Positions 8,367 through 16,813 of a stretch of DNA of 64,000 nt are shown in pieces. The stretch's first letter is position 1. Each line of letters starts with the position of its first letter. The translations under genes and the position numbers were made by a program. Source of the stretch: Bacillota bacterium (GTDB taxonomy: Bacteria > Bacillota > Clostridia > Peptostreptococcales > Acidaminobacteraceae); contig JAIUOA010000006.1 in NCBI GenBank assembly GCA_020161295.1, positions 1 through 64,000 of the forward strand, given 5' to 3'. Below the pieces are notes generated by a model, which searched no databases, was not told the DNA's origin, and saw only the letters and a list, made by a program, of their open reading frames with translations.

Positions 8367-10049
8367 TTATTTAGGAAGAACGAGTTGATCACCTGGGAAA
8401 ATCAAGTTAGGATTTGCCAACTTGTTGAGTTCAGCAATTTTTTCCCATGTGGTACTAAATTTTTGTGCGATTTTCCAAAGTACATCGCCTGCAACAACGG
8501 TGTAAGTTTCACTTGGTGAAGGTTCTTCCTCTTCAGCTACAGGAATGTTTATGACATTAACGCGATTTTGCATGAGCACTAAGCCCGGATCAAGCTTCTT
8601 CACTAAGCTGATGACTGCTTCATCTAAAGCTGCATATTCGCCTGTTTGAGGTGATTTGCCCAGCGTAACATATTGGTCACCGCCAGCTGCCATAAAATCG
8701 TTTGTTGCTACAGAATAAGTGGCATTAGGATCAAGTGGTTGATCGCCGAACATAACACTTACGATTCTTTGTCCAGCAGGTTTCGATGCGTCAAACGTAT
8801 AGCTGATACCAGCGACATGAGGGAATGCGCCATGTGCTCCTGGATAGACGGACAACCCATTTTCAAGTGCAGCGATAAGGTCAGATCCTTTAACATCGAG
8901 CGTTATGATATAGTTACCAAATGGCAATACCGTGATAATATCGCCTACTGTCAGCTCACCTGCCTCAATTGAGGCTCTGATACCTCCGCCGTTGGTGATA
9001 GCGATTTGAGCGCCCGTTTCATAGAGCATCGCATTTGTGATGACGTTACCTAAATTGGTCTCACCAGTTCTAACTTTCTCGCGTGTGCCTTCGAGGAAAG
9101 CACTGCTTGTTCCAACTTTTACCTCAGTGATCAACTTATTAGCAGCCACCACGTCCGCGATTACATCTAATATCGCTTGATCTGCTACGAGATCTGCTGT
9201 TTGAGCAGTGGTAATCAGTTCTGCTTTTTTCGCTGTGATTTTACCGTTTGTTACAGTAAGCGTCACCACGCCTAGATTTGCATCATATGAGCCTGTTTGT
9301 GCTAATAAGGTATTCTTGACCATTTCGCCTTCAGGTTTAACCGTATGTGAATGACCATCTAAAAAGACATCGATTCCATCCACTGCATTGATGATTTTCT
9401 TGGACGTGAATTCCGAACCTTCATCTTCTCCGATATGACCGACACATACGATGATGTCTACTTTACCTTTAAGCGCATTTACCATTTCTTGCGCTTTTGT
9501 GATAGGATTTTCAAAGGTTAATCCTTCAACATTTTTAGGATGTGTTTTATAAGCCGTTTCAGGTGTGGTCAATCCAAAGAAGCCTACTTTTAATCCACCA
9601 ATTTCTTTAATATAAGTGCCTTCTAAGTAATCTGAACCGTCTGCTTTAGAGATGTTACCAGAAATGATCGGGAAATTAAGCATATCCGCTAATTCCAACA
9701 AACGGTCCTGACCGTAGTTGAAATCGTGGTTTCCAGGAACCATAACATCATACTTCATCGCATTCATGACGTCCACAACTGACTTACCTTCAACTAAAGT
9801 TGCGATGGTTTGTCCATGGAACGTGTCTCCGACATCTACCAATAGTAGATTCGGGTTAGCAGCACGCAGCTGATTAACTTTAGCAGAAATCTTAGCAAAA
9901 CCCATGATATCTTTACCAGACTCAATTCGTGCATGGGTATCATTTGTGTGAACAATGGTCAAATTTACCACAGTGTCAGCAGCCATGGATACCGTCGACA
10001 TAGAAAAAATCATTACCAGCACGAGGAAAATACTTAGTACCTTTTTCAT
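8367..10049 (-). CDS. Exported 5'-nucleotidase/UshA-family phosphoesterase with C-terminal LysM domain
   Basis: The 560-residue protein starts with a signal peptide of about 23 residues ending in SMA-A. The metallophosphoesterase domain shows VHTNDTHAR, VDVGDTFHGQ, VPGNHDFNYG, VGHIGED and DGHSHTV (about residues 30-240). The 5'-nucleotidase C domain shows NGGGIRASI and GNYIITLDVKG (about 320-480). A LysM module closes the protein (about 513-560, beginning YTVVAGDVLWKIAQ). It should hydrolyse nucleotides outside the membrane and be held on peptidoglycan by LysM rather than by an LPXTG anchor. GGAGG precedes the ATG. It is a single-gene unit bounded by a terminator on each side. Confidence 0.93.
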   Translation of the reverse strand: MKKVLSIFLVLVMIFSMSTVSMAADTVVNLTIVHTNDTHARIESGKDIMGFAKISAKVNQLRAANPNLLLVDVGDTFHGQTIATLVEGKSVVDVMNAMKYDVMVPGNHDFNYGQDRLLELADMLNFPIISGNISKADGSDYLEGTYIKEIGGLKVGFFGLTTPETAYKTHPKNVEGLTFENPITKAQEMVNALKGKVDIIVCVGHIGEDEGSEFTSKKIINAVDGIDVFLDGHSHTVKPEGEMVKNTLLAQTGSYDANLGVVTLTVTNGKITAKKAELITTAQTADLVADQAILDVIADVVAANKLITEVKVGTSSAFLEGTREKVRTGETNLGNVITNAMLYETGAQIAITNGGGIRASIEAGELTVGDIITVLPFGNYIITLDVKGSDLIAALENGLSVYPGAHGAFPHVAGISYTFDASKPAGQRIVSVMFGDQPLDPNATYSVATNDFMAAGGDQYVTLGKSPQTGEYAALDEAVISLVKKLDPGLVLMQNRVNVINIPVAEEEEPSPSETYTVVAGDVLWKIAQKFSTTWEKIAELNKLANPNLIFPGDQLVLPK

Positions 10050-10182
10050 GTTACGCCTCCTAATTTTTGTTTGAGGGTTTATCCCATCTCAACAATGATT
10101 TTATAGCCTTTTTTCTGAATCTTCAAACATTTTTAAATAATTTGTAACAAATGTACAAATAAATTTTTATCGGTCGACCAAA

Positions 10183-10221
10183 AAAATAAAACACCAATTC
10201 CACTGAGCGAGAATTGGTGTT
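10183..10221 (-). terminator. Rho-independent terminator of the USP-like gene
   Basis: An eleven-base perfect stem AACACCAATTC/GAATTGGTGTT with a ten-base loop is followed on the minus strand by TTTTATTTTTTT. It lies between the USP-like gene and the upstream region of the 5'-nucleotidase gene. Confidence 0.92.
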
Positions 10222-10249
10222 CAACTTATGATGCTTTTGTAAAGAGGTG

Positions 10250-10669
10250 CTATAATGAAACGATTTCTGAATCGTCATCTAAATGAATCGGAACAATCAA
10301 AAAGTGAACTGGATGCTTCATTTTTTCTTGAAGACGTCTAATCATATTTTGCTGCTCTGAAGCCTCAAGAGATTCTCCCATTACCACATCGGTGATTTCA
10401 TTTTTAGTTGCAAACTGAGAAAGTGCTTTTTCGATGTCTTTCGCTTTGATCACCGTTAGCATCGCTTCTTTCTCCTTGGATACTTCAAAAAGGTAGTCTA
10501 AAGCATCCTTTTCTTCAAGTTGACCAAAATACTTCCAATTCTCTTTGACGACATGAATCACGTGGAGTTCATCTGCTTCATCAGCGATTAGCTTCGTTCC
10601 GTAATCGATTAAACGCTCACAGGACTTTTGCTGAGTCACACAGACCATAATTTTCTTATTGCGCTTCAT
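10250..10669 (-). CDS. Universal stress protein-like small protein
   Basis: The 139-residue protein has the opening IMVCVTQQKSCERLI followed by a Rossmann-like alpha/beta pattern ending in HFLIVPI, resembling the USP domain of KdpD and stand-alone clostridial USP-like proteins. The ATP-binding GxxGxxxxGxxS loop of UspFG-type proteins is not evident, so nucleotide binding is doubtful. The ATG at 10669 follows AAGGAG by eight bases. An in-frame extension to 10771 has no ribosome site and would cover the promoter. The gene faces the plus-strand 79-residue gene with a shared motif in both promoters. Its role in stress is inferred from the family. Confidence 0.75.
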   Translation of the reverse strand: MKRNKKIMVCVTQQKSCERLIDYGTKLIADEADELHVIHVVKENWKYFGQLEEKDALDYLFEVSKEKEAMLTVIKAKDIEKALSQFATKNEITDVVMGESLEASEQQNMIRRLQEKMKHPVHFLIVPIHLDDDSEIVSL

Positions 10670-10687
10670 AAACTGTCTCCTTCCAGA

Positions 10688-10805
10688 TTGCGTTTCGTCC
10701 ATAACAATTATAGCAAAATGACAGGCCAAAAAGATTAAATTATTCATATCATTTCGTAAACTTTTGTTCAAAAATTCACTTTTCCATGACAGGTTGCGTT
10801 TCGTC
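10688..10805. repeat. Two copies of a 12-bp motif in divergent promoters
   Basis: TTGCGTTTCGTC occurs at 10688-10699 and again at 10794-10805 in the same orientation. The first copy sits at the predicted transcription start of the USP-like gene; the second is in the spacer of the plus-strand promoter. They could be sites for a common regulator. Confidence 0.5.
10707..10715 (-). promoter_or_regulatory. Extended -10 promoter element of the USP-like gene
   Basis: On the minus strand the sequence TGCTATAAT is an extended -10 element about 38 bases upstream of the ATG at 10669. No good -35 hexamer is visible at the expected distance, which is common with TGn extensions. Confidence 0.55.
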
Positions 10806-10814
10806 AGTTATAAT
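10786..10814 (+). promoter_or_regulatory. Sigma-A-type promoter of the 79-residue gene
   Basis: ATGACA and TATAAT are separated by 17 bases, and the -10 box lies 28 bases before the start codon at 10843. The spacer includes one copy of the TTGCGTTTCGTC motif. Confidence 0.65.
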
Positions 10815-10842
10815 GGTGTATATTAACATTTGGAGAAGAAAG

Positions 10843-11082
10843 ATGAATCGATATTCAAAGATAATCGGTATTACAGGTTCTATGTATGTAAAAGAGCATG
10901 AAAAAATCAAGCACCATAAAAACAAAATAAGAGAACTCAATGAAGATACTGTGATTAAAGCCTTTAAAGCTGGTGATGCAGAAATCAGGGTCTATTTTGA
11001 AGAGACGGATGTCGAGGTTTTCGTCGATGCTTTTTCGGACGAGGAAACCATCAAAAAATACCTCGGTAAGAAATTCGTCTAA
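10843..11082 (+). CDS. Small orphan protein of 79 residues
   Basis: I do not recognise the family. The product is short, charged and soluble-looking, with a KHHKNK basic patch around residues 24-29 and an acidic C-terminal half with EETDVEVFVDAF. The ATG at 10843 follows GGAG by seven bases, and a good promoter lies upstream. An alternative start at 10786 would overlap the promoter. The gene runs opposite to nearly all neighbours and is followed by a terminator-like inverted repeat. It shares a promoter motif with the divergent USP-like gene, so co-regulation is possible. Confidence 0.6.
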   Translation: MNRYSKIIGITGSMYVKEHEKIKHHKNKIRELNEDTVIKAFKAGDAEIRVYFEETDVEVFVDAFSDEETIKKYLGKKFV

Positions 11083-11118
11083 CCGCATACGCCTAAGTTC
11101 AACTGTCAAATCGCATAA

Positions 11119-11174
11119 AAAATCCCATGGAATCGAAAGTGTTTAACCGCATTTTATCGAAGTCATGGGATTTT
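11119..11174. terminator. Inverted repeat between convergent genes, possible bidirectional terminator
   Basis: AAAATCCCATG and CATGGGATTTT form an eleven-base stem around a loop of about 34 bases, with A- and T-runs on the two sides. It lies between the ends of the 79-residue gene and the P-loop gene. The long loop makes termination less certain. Confidence 0.5.
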
Positions 11175-11224
11175 ATATATTTATTCCTCATTTGTCACAT
11201 ATAATTGAAGTTCTTTTCTATCTT

Positions 11225-11632
11225 TTAATTCAAAAATCGGTGAAGACCCTGTGGAATTTCATTTTCATAATTAAGTGTCACGATGAAATCCATGCTAAAT
11301 GCCGTTGACAAATCGTCAATTTTTGCAAAGAACCCCGTTAACTCTTCTTCAGTCATTTTAACTGTATTAAGGATGCCATCAATGTAGATCTTTTCAATAT
11401 CGTAGTTGTTGGAGATTAGGCCACATATAAATCCGATAAATTCACATGCACTGTTTACTGGAAACTCACTGAGATTGATAAAACGGATATCATGATGTAA
11501 ATCATACATCGCACGATTGTCATCATCGATAAAAATCATATTGCCCTTCGATCCCGATAGCTCTTCATTTGCTTTTTTTACAATGTCTTTAGTCTTACCA
11601 GAACCTTTTTTGCCTGCAATTAAAGTAACCAT
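11225..11632 (-). CDS. Small P-loop ATPase-like protein of unknown role
   Basis: The 135-residue protein begins with a Walker A motif AGKKGSGKT near residues 5-13, and MIFIDDD at about 33-39 and KIYIDGI near 89 are candidate Walker B strands. The length is only about half of a typical P-loop domain, yet I recall proteins of this kind as conserved in Clostridia without a known task. The ATG at 11632 follows AAGGAGGAG. The gene stands alone between an inverted repeat and rlmN. It might bind ATP or GTP and act on a partner; the substrate is not deducible. Confidence 0.7.
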   Translation of the reverse strand: MVTLIAGKKGSGKTKDIVKKANEELSGSKGNMIFIDDDNRAMYDLHHDIRFINLSEFPVNSACEFIGFICGLISNNYDIEKIYIDGILNTVKMTEEELTGFFAKIDDLSTAFSMDFIVTLNYENEIPQGLHRFLN

Positions 11633-11726
11633 TTTAATCTCCTCCTTCGAATTAAACACTTGAATGTATTATTCTAGGTACATGAGCCAATTTCCTTCAA
11701 AAACATTAAAAAAATTTTCAGAATAA

Positions 11727-12755
11727 TCATTCGGATTTCAAATGACTATTTCTGAGCTGTCCACATGCGGCATTAATGTCTGAGCCCAATTCCCTTCGAA
11801 CGGTGGTGTTGATTCTATATTTATCCAATAATATCGTTTTGAATCGATTAATTTGATCATTTTGTGACGGTTTAAACGCTTTTTCTTCAACTGCGTTAAC
11901 GGGTATTAAGTTCACGTGGACGAGCTTGCCCCTTAACAGGCTCCCTAACTGCTCCGCGTGGAGCTCGGTGTCGTTTACACCAGCAATTAAAGCATATTCA
12001 AACGTCACACGCCGTCCGGTCTTTTCAGCATAATACTCGACTGCCTTAAGAAGCTCTTTTATAGGATAACGCTTAGAAATGGGCATAATCTCCATCCGCT
12101 CTTCTTGGAACGGGTTATGAAGTGATATGGCCAGTGTAATGGCGAATTTTTCATCTGCAAGCTTGTAAATCTCAGGCACAAGCCCACAGGTTGATAAAGT
12201 AATACTCCGTCCTGAAAGATTTAGGCCATCCTCATCCGTTACCATTTTGATGAAGCGAACACTTTCCTCGTAATTATCGAGCGGCTCACCGCTTCCCATC
12301 AGTACGACATTATCGATTCTGTGTCCAGTCAATTTTTGAAGTGCATAAATTTGACCGAGGTACTCCCCAGCCGTTAAGCTCCTCACGATTCCATTAAGTG
12401 TTGACGCACAAAACGAACACTTCATTTTACAACCAACCTGAGTGGAGATACAGGCGCTGTGACCATGCTTATAGGTCATAAATACAGATTCGACGAGGTT
12501 TCCATCCTTAAGTGCACCCAGCACTTTAATGGTGCCATCCTTAGCTTTTAGTTGCTGAATAATTTTATAGTTGTCCAAAATCGCCACTTCAGAGAGCTTC
12601 TGTCTTAATGCGTTCGGTAAGTTTGCCATCTCATCGAATTGTGAAACGCCTTTGATGACCCATTCATAGACCTGTTTCCCGCGAAAAGGTTTCTCGCCTA
12701 AGGCTTCTACAAAATTGATGATTTGCTGCTTTGACATGTTTCTTAAATCTTTCAT
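11727..12755 (-). CDS. rlmN: Dual-specificity rRNA/tRNA methyltransferase RlmN
   Basis: The 342-residue radical-SAM enzyme shows the cluster motif CKMKCSFC in the sequence TQVGCKMKCSFCAST. It also has a GSGEPLDNYE motif, and RRELGSDINAACGQL, whose cysteine is the methyl-carrying residue near the C-terminus (about 333); the second catalytic cysteine lies at CSFCAST. RlmN makes 2-methyladenosine at A2503 of 23S rRNA and at A37 of some tRNAs. The ATG at 12755 follows AAGGAAG. A terminator just upstream separates it from the PilZ gene, so it probably has its own promoter. Confidence 0.96.
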   Translation of the reverse strand: MKDLRNMSKQQIINFVEALGEKPFRGKQVYEWVIKGVSQFDEMANLPNALRQKLSEVAILDNYKIIQQLKAKDGTIKVLGALKDGNLVESVFMTYKHGHSACISTQVGCKMKCSFCASTLNGIVRSLTAGEYLGQIYALQKLTGHRIDNVVLMGSGEPLDNYEESVRFIKMVTDEDGLNLSGRSITLSTCGLVPEIYKLADEKFAITLAISLHNPFQEERMEIMPISKRYPIKELLKAVEYYAEKTGRRVTFEYALIAGVNDTELHAEQLGSLLRGKLVHVNLIPVNAVEEKAFKPSQNDQINRFKTILLDKYRINTTVRRELGSDINAACGQLRNSHLKSE

Positions 12756-12774
12756 TTTTACTTCCTTCTAGAAT

Positions 12775-12798
12775 AAAAAAGCTACTGTTCCCAGTAGC
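12775..12798 (-). terminator. Rho-independent terminator of the PilZ gene
   Basis: On the minus strand GCTACTG/CAGTAGC with a GGAA loop is followed by six T residues, immediately after the PilZ-domain gene and before rlmN. Confidence 0.88.
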
Positions 12799-12817
12799 CC
12801 GATTAATACATTTCTTC

Positions 12818-13162
12818 TTAAGATTGGCTTTCTTGCTCAAACTCATCAATATAAATTGAAAGGATATCGGCTAATCCCGTAAACTCACAGCCATAGTTGT
12901 AGCCCTCTTCCAACTCTTCTACACGCAAAATTTTCAGGACACTATAAAATTGCTTTCCGTTACCCAAATCAATTTTTGCATTAAAATAAAAATTGACAGG
13001 AAGCTCTTCCTTAGCGAGAAAACCGATGCCTCCTTTAGAAATATCTAAAATGGTGATTGGAAATTCCCGTTGTCCTTTGATGACGTGCTCTTGATTATAT
13101 ACTTCATCGATATTTATCACGGCATTATAAGATAGCCTATGGGCTCTCCTTCTCTCTCGCAT
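12818..13162 (-). CDS. PilZ-domain protein, putative c-di-GMP receptor
   Basis: The 114-residue single-domain protein has the PilZ N-terminal motif RRRAHRL (RxxxR class, residues 4-10) and the second motif DISKGGIGF near residue 40, together the c-di-GMP binding signature. The rest is a beta-barrel pattern. No other domain is present, so it would act by binding a partner when c-di-GMP is high. AGGAGG precedes the ATG at 13162. An HD-GYP protein at 50460-52361 suggests that the organism uses c-di-GMP. The target is unknown. Confidence 0.9.
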   Translation of the reverse strand: MRERRRAHRLSYNAVINIDEVYNQEHVIKGQREFPITILDISKGGIGFLAKEELPVNFYFNAKIDLGNGKQFYSVLKILRVEELEEGYNYGCEFTGLADILSIYIDEFEQESQS

Positions 13163-13207
13163 AAGATCCTCCTAACCTAAATTGCAACCTACAGTCATTA
13201 TACATGA

Positions 13208-14857
13208 TTATTTTGCTTTTGAACCCTCAATTTCCATAAATTCGTGGAAATTTTCATACATTTTCTTCTTTTCGTACTTTCCGCTCAGGTCAGAGATTAC
13301 GTGGAAATCGTAAGCACCATCCAGTATAAAGCACTTCTTACCATTATTTGCATAAGCTTTTGCGTAACTGATACCTGGTAACTCAACAGGATCCATCATT
13401 GGTTTTGCGCCTGGTCCATTAAAATTGCCCCACAAATAGATTTTTCCAGTCTTTAGCACCGCCATGACCAGAGATTCCCTTACACGTAGCGTCTCTACAT
13501 CTCTTATACCCAAAACTTCAACTGGGAATAAGATTTCTGATTTTCCCTTAGTCCCTATCTGACCAAAAGCATTATTACCACATCCAAATACTTTCCCACT
13601 TTCAGTAACCACCAGAGAAAATTTATCACCGGCGTGGATACTCTTCACGTTAGAATATAACGTCACCACAGGTTCGCTTATGCTCCCCTTATAACCGACA
13701 GCCAGCTGACCGAAGGTATTATCTCCCCATGCCATAACGGTTCCGTCGTATTTTAAAGCAAGGCCAAATGTAGCACCACATGCAATTTGCTTTATACCGG
13801 AAATCTTTTCGAGTTTCGTCGGGAATGCCGAATCAGGAATCTCTTCCTTCATTAATTGATGATCGGAGTTATCGCCCCATACGTATACATTTCCTTCATA
13901 GTCAAGCGCAGCTGCAAACTTTTTCCCAGCAGAAATCTGCTTGATATTCTCAAGGCCCCAAACGCTAGTGATTGTTTTCTGAGCATTCTTGTCACCCGTG
14001 GCTAATTCACCATAGCGGTTTGTACCAGCTGTTCCCACAGACCCATCGTGGAACCTAAAAACATTAAAGCCTTCTCCACAAGCAACGTCCATGACGGAAT
14101 CATGCATGGAGTTATACTTTAAGTCACTAACTGGATTCAGTGTACCGATTCCAAGCTGCCCAAACTCATTTTTTCCTCTAGAAAGAACGCGTCCATTATT
14201 ATAAAGCATGAAAAACGAACCATCGTATGCCTCGATTCCTTTTACACCCTTTTCTTCTGTTACTCTAATTTCTCTTTCAAATACGTCTGACCAGTTGTTA
14301 TGCTTATCTCTAATCTTTAGGCGAATAGTATAAACACCAGGCTCCTTAAACGTGGCGAACTTGTTTTCCCACTTTTTCTCCATCACCTCGTTATCCTCTG
14401 CAACACAGCCGCTGGTATCATACGTGATAAAGGTCGTCGTGGTATATTTTCCCTCAGGCTTCATGGAAAAATGAGCGATGGGAATCACTTTGCTGAGCTC
14501 ATTCACACGTCTTAGTGTTAAATACGTGTAAATGCCATTGATATAAGAGCCACCGCCAATTTCATTGATGACTTTTTGTCCTTCTTGCTCAGACAAATGA
14601 CTAACCGTCAAGAACTTGCCATCAAGAGATAAACCATAGCGCTTCAAATCCGTTTCATAATCAGGTGGAAGATATGACGTCAACTTCTTGATATCCTTAG
14701 CGTAGTCACCATGCTCTTCTTTGTAATGTGACATCGCCTCTAAAAATAACTCGTAATCTTTATAGACATTAATGGGTTTTGAGTCCTTATCTTTCATAAA
14801 GTAGACCACCGCACCAATTAATGAACCTACTGTGAGAATCATGCCTAAGAAATTCAC
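13208..14857 (-). CDS. Membrane-anchored RCC1-repeat (beta-propeller) protein
   Basis: The 549-residue protein has one N-terminal membrane segment (about 2-20). Next come a globular region (about 27-130), a PKD-like region (about 130-200) and six or seven RCC1 blades (about 205-520) with recurring GxNxxGQLGxG-like units such as GKNEFGQLGIG, GTNRYGELATG and GDNTFGQLAVG. RCC1 propellers mediate protein contacts; no enzyme motif is visible. It should be an exported, anchored binding protein. It starts with GTG, overlapping the folD stop as GTGA, so it is translationally coupled to folD although their functions seem unrelated. The ligand is unknown. Confidence 0.85.
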   Translation of the reverse strand: MNFLGMILTVGSLIGAVVYFMKDKDSKPINVYKDYELFLEAMSHYKEEHGDYAKDIKKLTSYLPPDYETDLKRYGLSLDGKFLTVSHLSEQEGQKVINEIGGGSYINGIYTYLTLRRVNELSKVIPIAHFSMKPEGKYTTTTFITYDTSGCVAEDNEVMEKKWENKFATFKEPGVYTIRLKIRDKHNNWSDVFEREIRVTEEKGVKGIEAYDGSFFMLYNNGRVLSRGKNEFGQLGIGTLNPVSDLKYNSMHDSVMDVACGEGFNVFRFHDGSVGTAGTNRYGELATGDKNAQKTITSVWGLENIKQISAGKKFAAALDYEGNVYVWGDNSDHQLMKEEIPDSAFPTKLEKISGIKQIACGATFGLALKYDGTVMAWGDNTFGQLAVGYKGSISEPVVTLYSNVKSIHAGDKFSLVVTESGKVFGCGNNAFGQIGTKGKSEILFPVEVLGIRDVETLRVRESLVMAVLKTGKIYLWGNFNGPGAKPMMDPVELPGISYAKAYANNGKKCFILDGAYDFHVISDLSGKYEKKKMYENFHEFMEIEGSKAK

Positions 14858-15684
14858 CTGACTACCCCTCTGAAGTGTTCAATCAAGTTGAGTAGCAACA
14901 CGGCATTTGTAACGGGACCGACACCCCCAGGAACAGGTGTAATCATGTGAACATAATCTTTCATACTATCATAATCGACATCGCCAACGATTTTTCCATC
15001 CACTTCGTTAATGCCCACATCGATGACAATCGATTTCTCAGTGACCATATCACGCGTTAAGAAATTAGGAATTCCCACTGCAACGATGATGATATCCGCC
15101 TTTCGTGTGTGTTCTTCTAGGTCAACTGTTTTAGAATGACAGATCGTCACCGTTGCGTTATTTTGCATGAGCATAACCGCTAATGGCTTACCTACGATAT
15201 TACTTCTTCCGATCACGACGATGTACTTACCTTCTAAATCGATATCGAGTTCTTTAAAAATCGTGATGACGGCCAAAGGCGTACATGGTCTCGTGCCTTT
15301 CTCACCTTTGAATAGACGTCCGGCATTAATAGGATGGAAACCATCGAGATCCTTTTCAGGTGCAATGGTCATAATGACACGCTCTTCACTGATGTGCTCT
15401 GGTAGCGGCATCTGAACGAGAATTCCATCTACTTCAGTATCCAAGTTCTTTTCGACAATCTTTTGAAGCAACTCCTCCTCACTGATGGTTTCAGGGAGAC
15501 GAATTAATGTATAACCGAAATCGACACTTTTTAAAGTGCGTTCGATCATTCTCAAATACGCTTCTGAAGATGGATTTTCGCCTAAAATAAACGCGACGGC
15601 GTTTGGTTTTCTGTAACAATCTGAGCAACAATTCTTTGCTTTACCTTTAATTCTCTCAGCAATTGCCTTTCCATCAATAATCAT
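14854..15684 (-). CDS. folD: FolD methylenetetrahydrofolate dehydrogenase (catalytic lysine missing)
   Basis: The 276-residue protein aligns with FolD along its length: DGILVQMPLP, DLDGFHPINAGRL, IVVIGRSNIVGKP for the nucleotide-binding turn, and PVPGGVGPVT near the end. FolD makes methenyl- and formyl-tetrahydrofolate from methylene-tetrahydrofolate. The YxxxK motif whose lysine drives the cyclohydrolase step reads Y43-L-R-M-I47, so the lysine is replaced by isoleucine, while the dehydrogenase half appears intact. A bifunctional role is therefore uncertain. I chose ATG 15684 behind GGGGGAGG; an extension to 15834 would run into potD. A terminator separates it from potD. Confidence 0.88.
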   Translation of the reverse strand: MIIDGKAIAERIKGKAKNCCSDCYRKPNAVAFILGENPSSEAYLRMIERTLKSVDFGYTLIRLPETISEEELLQKIVEKNLDTEVDGILVQMPLPEHISEERVIMTIAPEKDLDGFHPINAGRLFKGEKGTRPCTPLAVITIFKELDIDLEGKYIVVIGRSNIVGKPLAVMLMQNNATVTICHSKTVDLEEHTRKADIIIVAVGIPNFLTRDMVTEKSIVIDVGINEVDGKIVGDVDYDSMKDYVHMITPVPGGVGPVTNAVLLLNLIEHFRGVVR

Positions 15685-15728
15685 GATTGCCTCCCCCTGT
15701 ACTAAGTGATCAACAAAAAGGTGATAAA

Positions 15729-15752
15729 CAAAAGCCCATTTAAAAATGGGCT
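15729..15752 (-). terminator. Rho-independent terminator of the polyamine transport operon
   Basis: AGCCCAT/ATGGGCT with a six-base loop is followed on the minus strand by TTTTG-TTT, starting eight bases after the potD stop codon. Confidence 0.85.
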
Positions 15753-15760
15753 CATCTTTG

Positions 15761-16798
15761 CTACTTTGCTTTAATCTCTGTCCAAATACGATCGTATTCC
15801 GTGATAAAATCACCAGGATCGCTGAAAATTTCAAAGTTCTCTAAAAGTTTCAAATCTGGATAAGCATATGTCGTGCCGATAAGTGATTGATCAATCAGCT
15901 TCATCGTTTCTGTATTGCAGGTTGCATAACCTACGTAATCCGCATTCTTAAATCCGATATCGCCTCTACATAAGAAGTCGATAAACTGATGCGCTGCTTC
16001 GATATTCTTTGAACCTTTAGGAATAATGACGTTATCAAACCACATGTTTGATCCTTCTTTCGGTAATGCATATGCGAAGTTATCATACTCCTGGATAACG
16101 GCGCTTGCCTCTCCAGACCAAACCACTGCCATGGCAGCCTCTTCGCTGATAAGCATGTCTTTTACGTTATCGCCCACATAAGCGAGTACTAAAGGCTTTT
16201 GTTCGATAAGTGCTTGCTTAGCTGCTTCGAGTTCATCCAAGTTTTTCGTGTTCATGGAATAGCCTAGTTTTTTAAGGGCTACCATGATTGAATCTCTTTG
16301 AGAGTCCACCATGGTAAACATGCCAGAATACTTTTCATCCCATAAAACTGACCATGAGTCTACAGGCTCAGTTATGAGATCTGTATTATAAATAATCCCT
16401 ACAGTTCCCCAAAAATATGGGACTGAATACTTATTTTCCGGGTCAAAATCTAAGCCTTTAAAACGACTATCAATATTAGCATAATTCGGAATTTTACTTA
16501 AGTCAATAGGCTCCAATAAATCTTCCTTAATCATTTTTTCGATCATATAATCGGATGGGATCGCGATATCATATTGCGTTCCCCCTTTTTTTATCTTCGT
16601 GTACATTTCTTCATTAGTAGCATAGGTTTCATAATTGATTTCAATGCCGGTTTCTTCTTCAAAGGTTTCGAAAATATCCTCATCGATATAATCACCCCAA
16701 TTGTATACGTTCAGTACGATTTTGTCTTCGCTCTTACAGCCTGTAAAAAGCGTTGCAAATAATGCAATCAATAAAACAATGGAAACAATTTTTTTCAT
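15761..16798 (-). CDS. potD: Spermidine/putrescine-binding lipoprotein PotD
   Basis: The 345-residue protein has a lipoprotein signal peptide with lipobox LFTGC (Cys20). It also has VYNWGDYIDEDIFETFEEETG, the opening of the PotD/PotF type II substrate-binding fold. Later segments YDIAIPSDYM, YFWGTVGI and VWSGEASA fit the polyamine-binding cleft. As the last gene of puuR-like/potA/potB/potC/potD it would capture spermidine or putrescine outside the membrane and deliver it to PotBC. The ATG at 16798 follows AGGGAG. The exact preference between spermidine and putrescine cannot be read here. Confidence 0.94.
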   Translation of the reverse strand: MKKIVSIVLLIALFATLFTGCKSEDKIVLNVYNWGDYIDEDIFETFEEETGIEINYETYATNEEMYTKIKKGGTQYDIAIPSDYMIEKMIKEDLLEPIDLSKIPNYANIDSRFKGLDFDPENKYSVPYFWGTVGIIYNTDLITEPVDSWSVLWDEKYSGMFTMVDSQRDSIMVALKKLGYSMNTKNLDELEAAKQALIEQKPLVLAYVGDNVKDMLISEEAAMAVVWSGEASAVIQEYDNFAYALPKEGSNMWFDNVIIPKGSKNIEAAHQFIDFLCRGDIGFKNADYVGYATCNTETMKLIDQSLIGTTYAYPDLKLLENFEIFSDPGDFITEYDRIWTEIKAK

Positions 16799-16813
16799 TA
16801 GATACTCCCTTCA

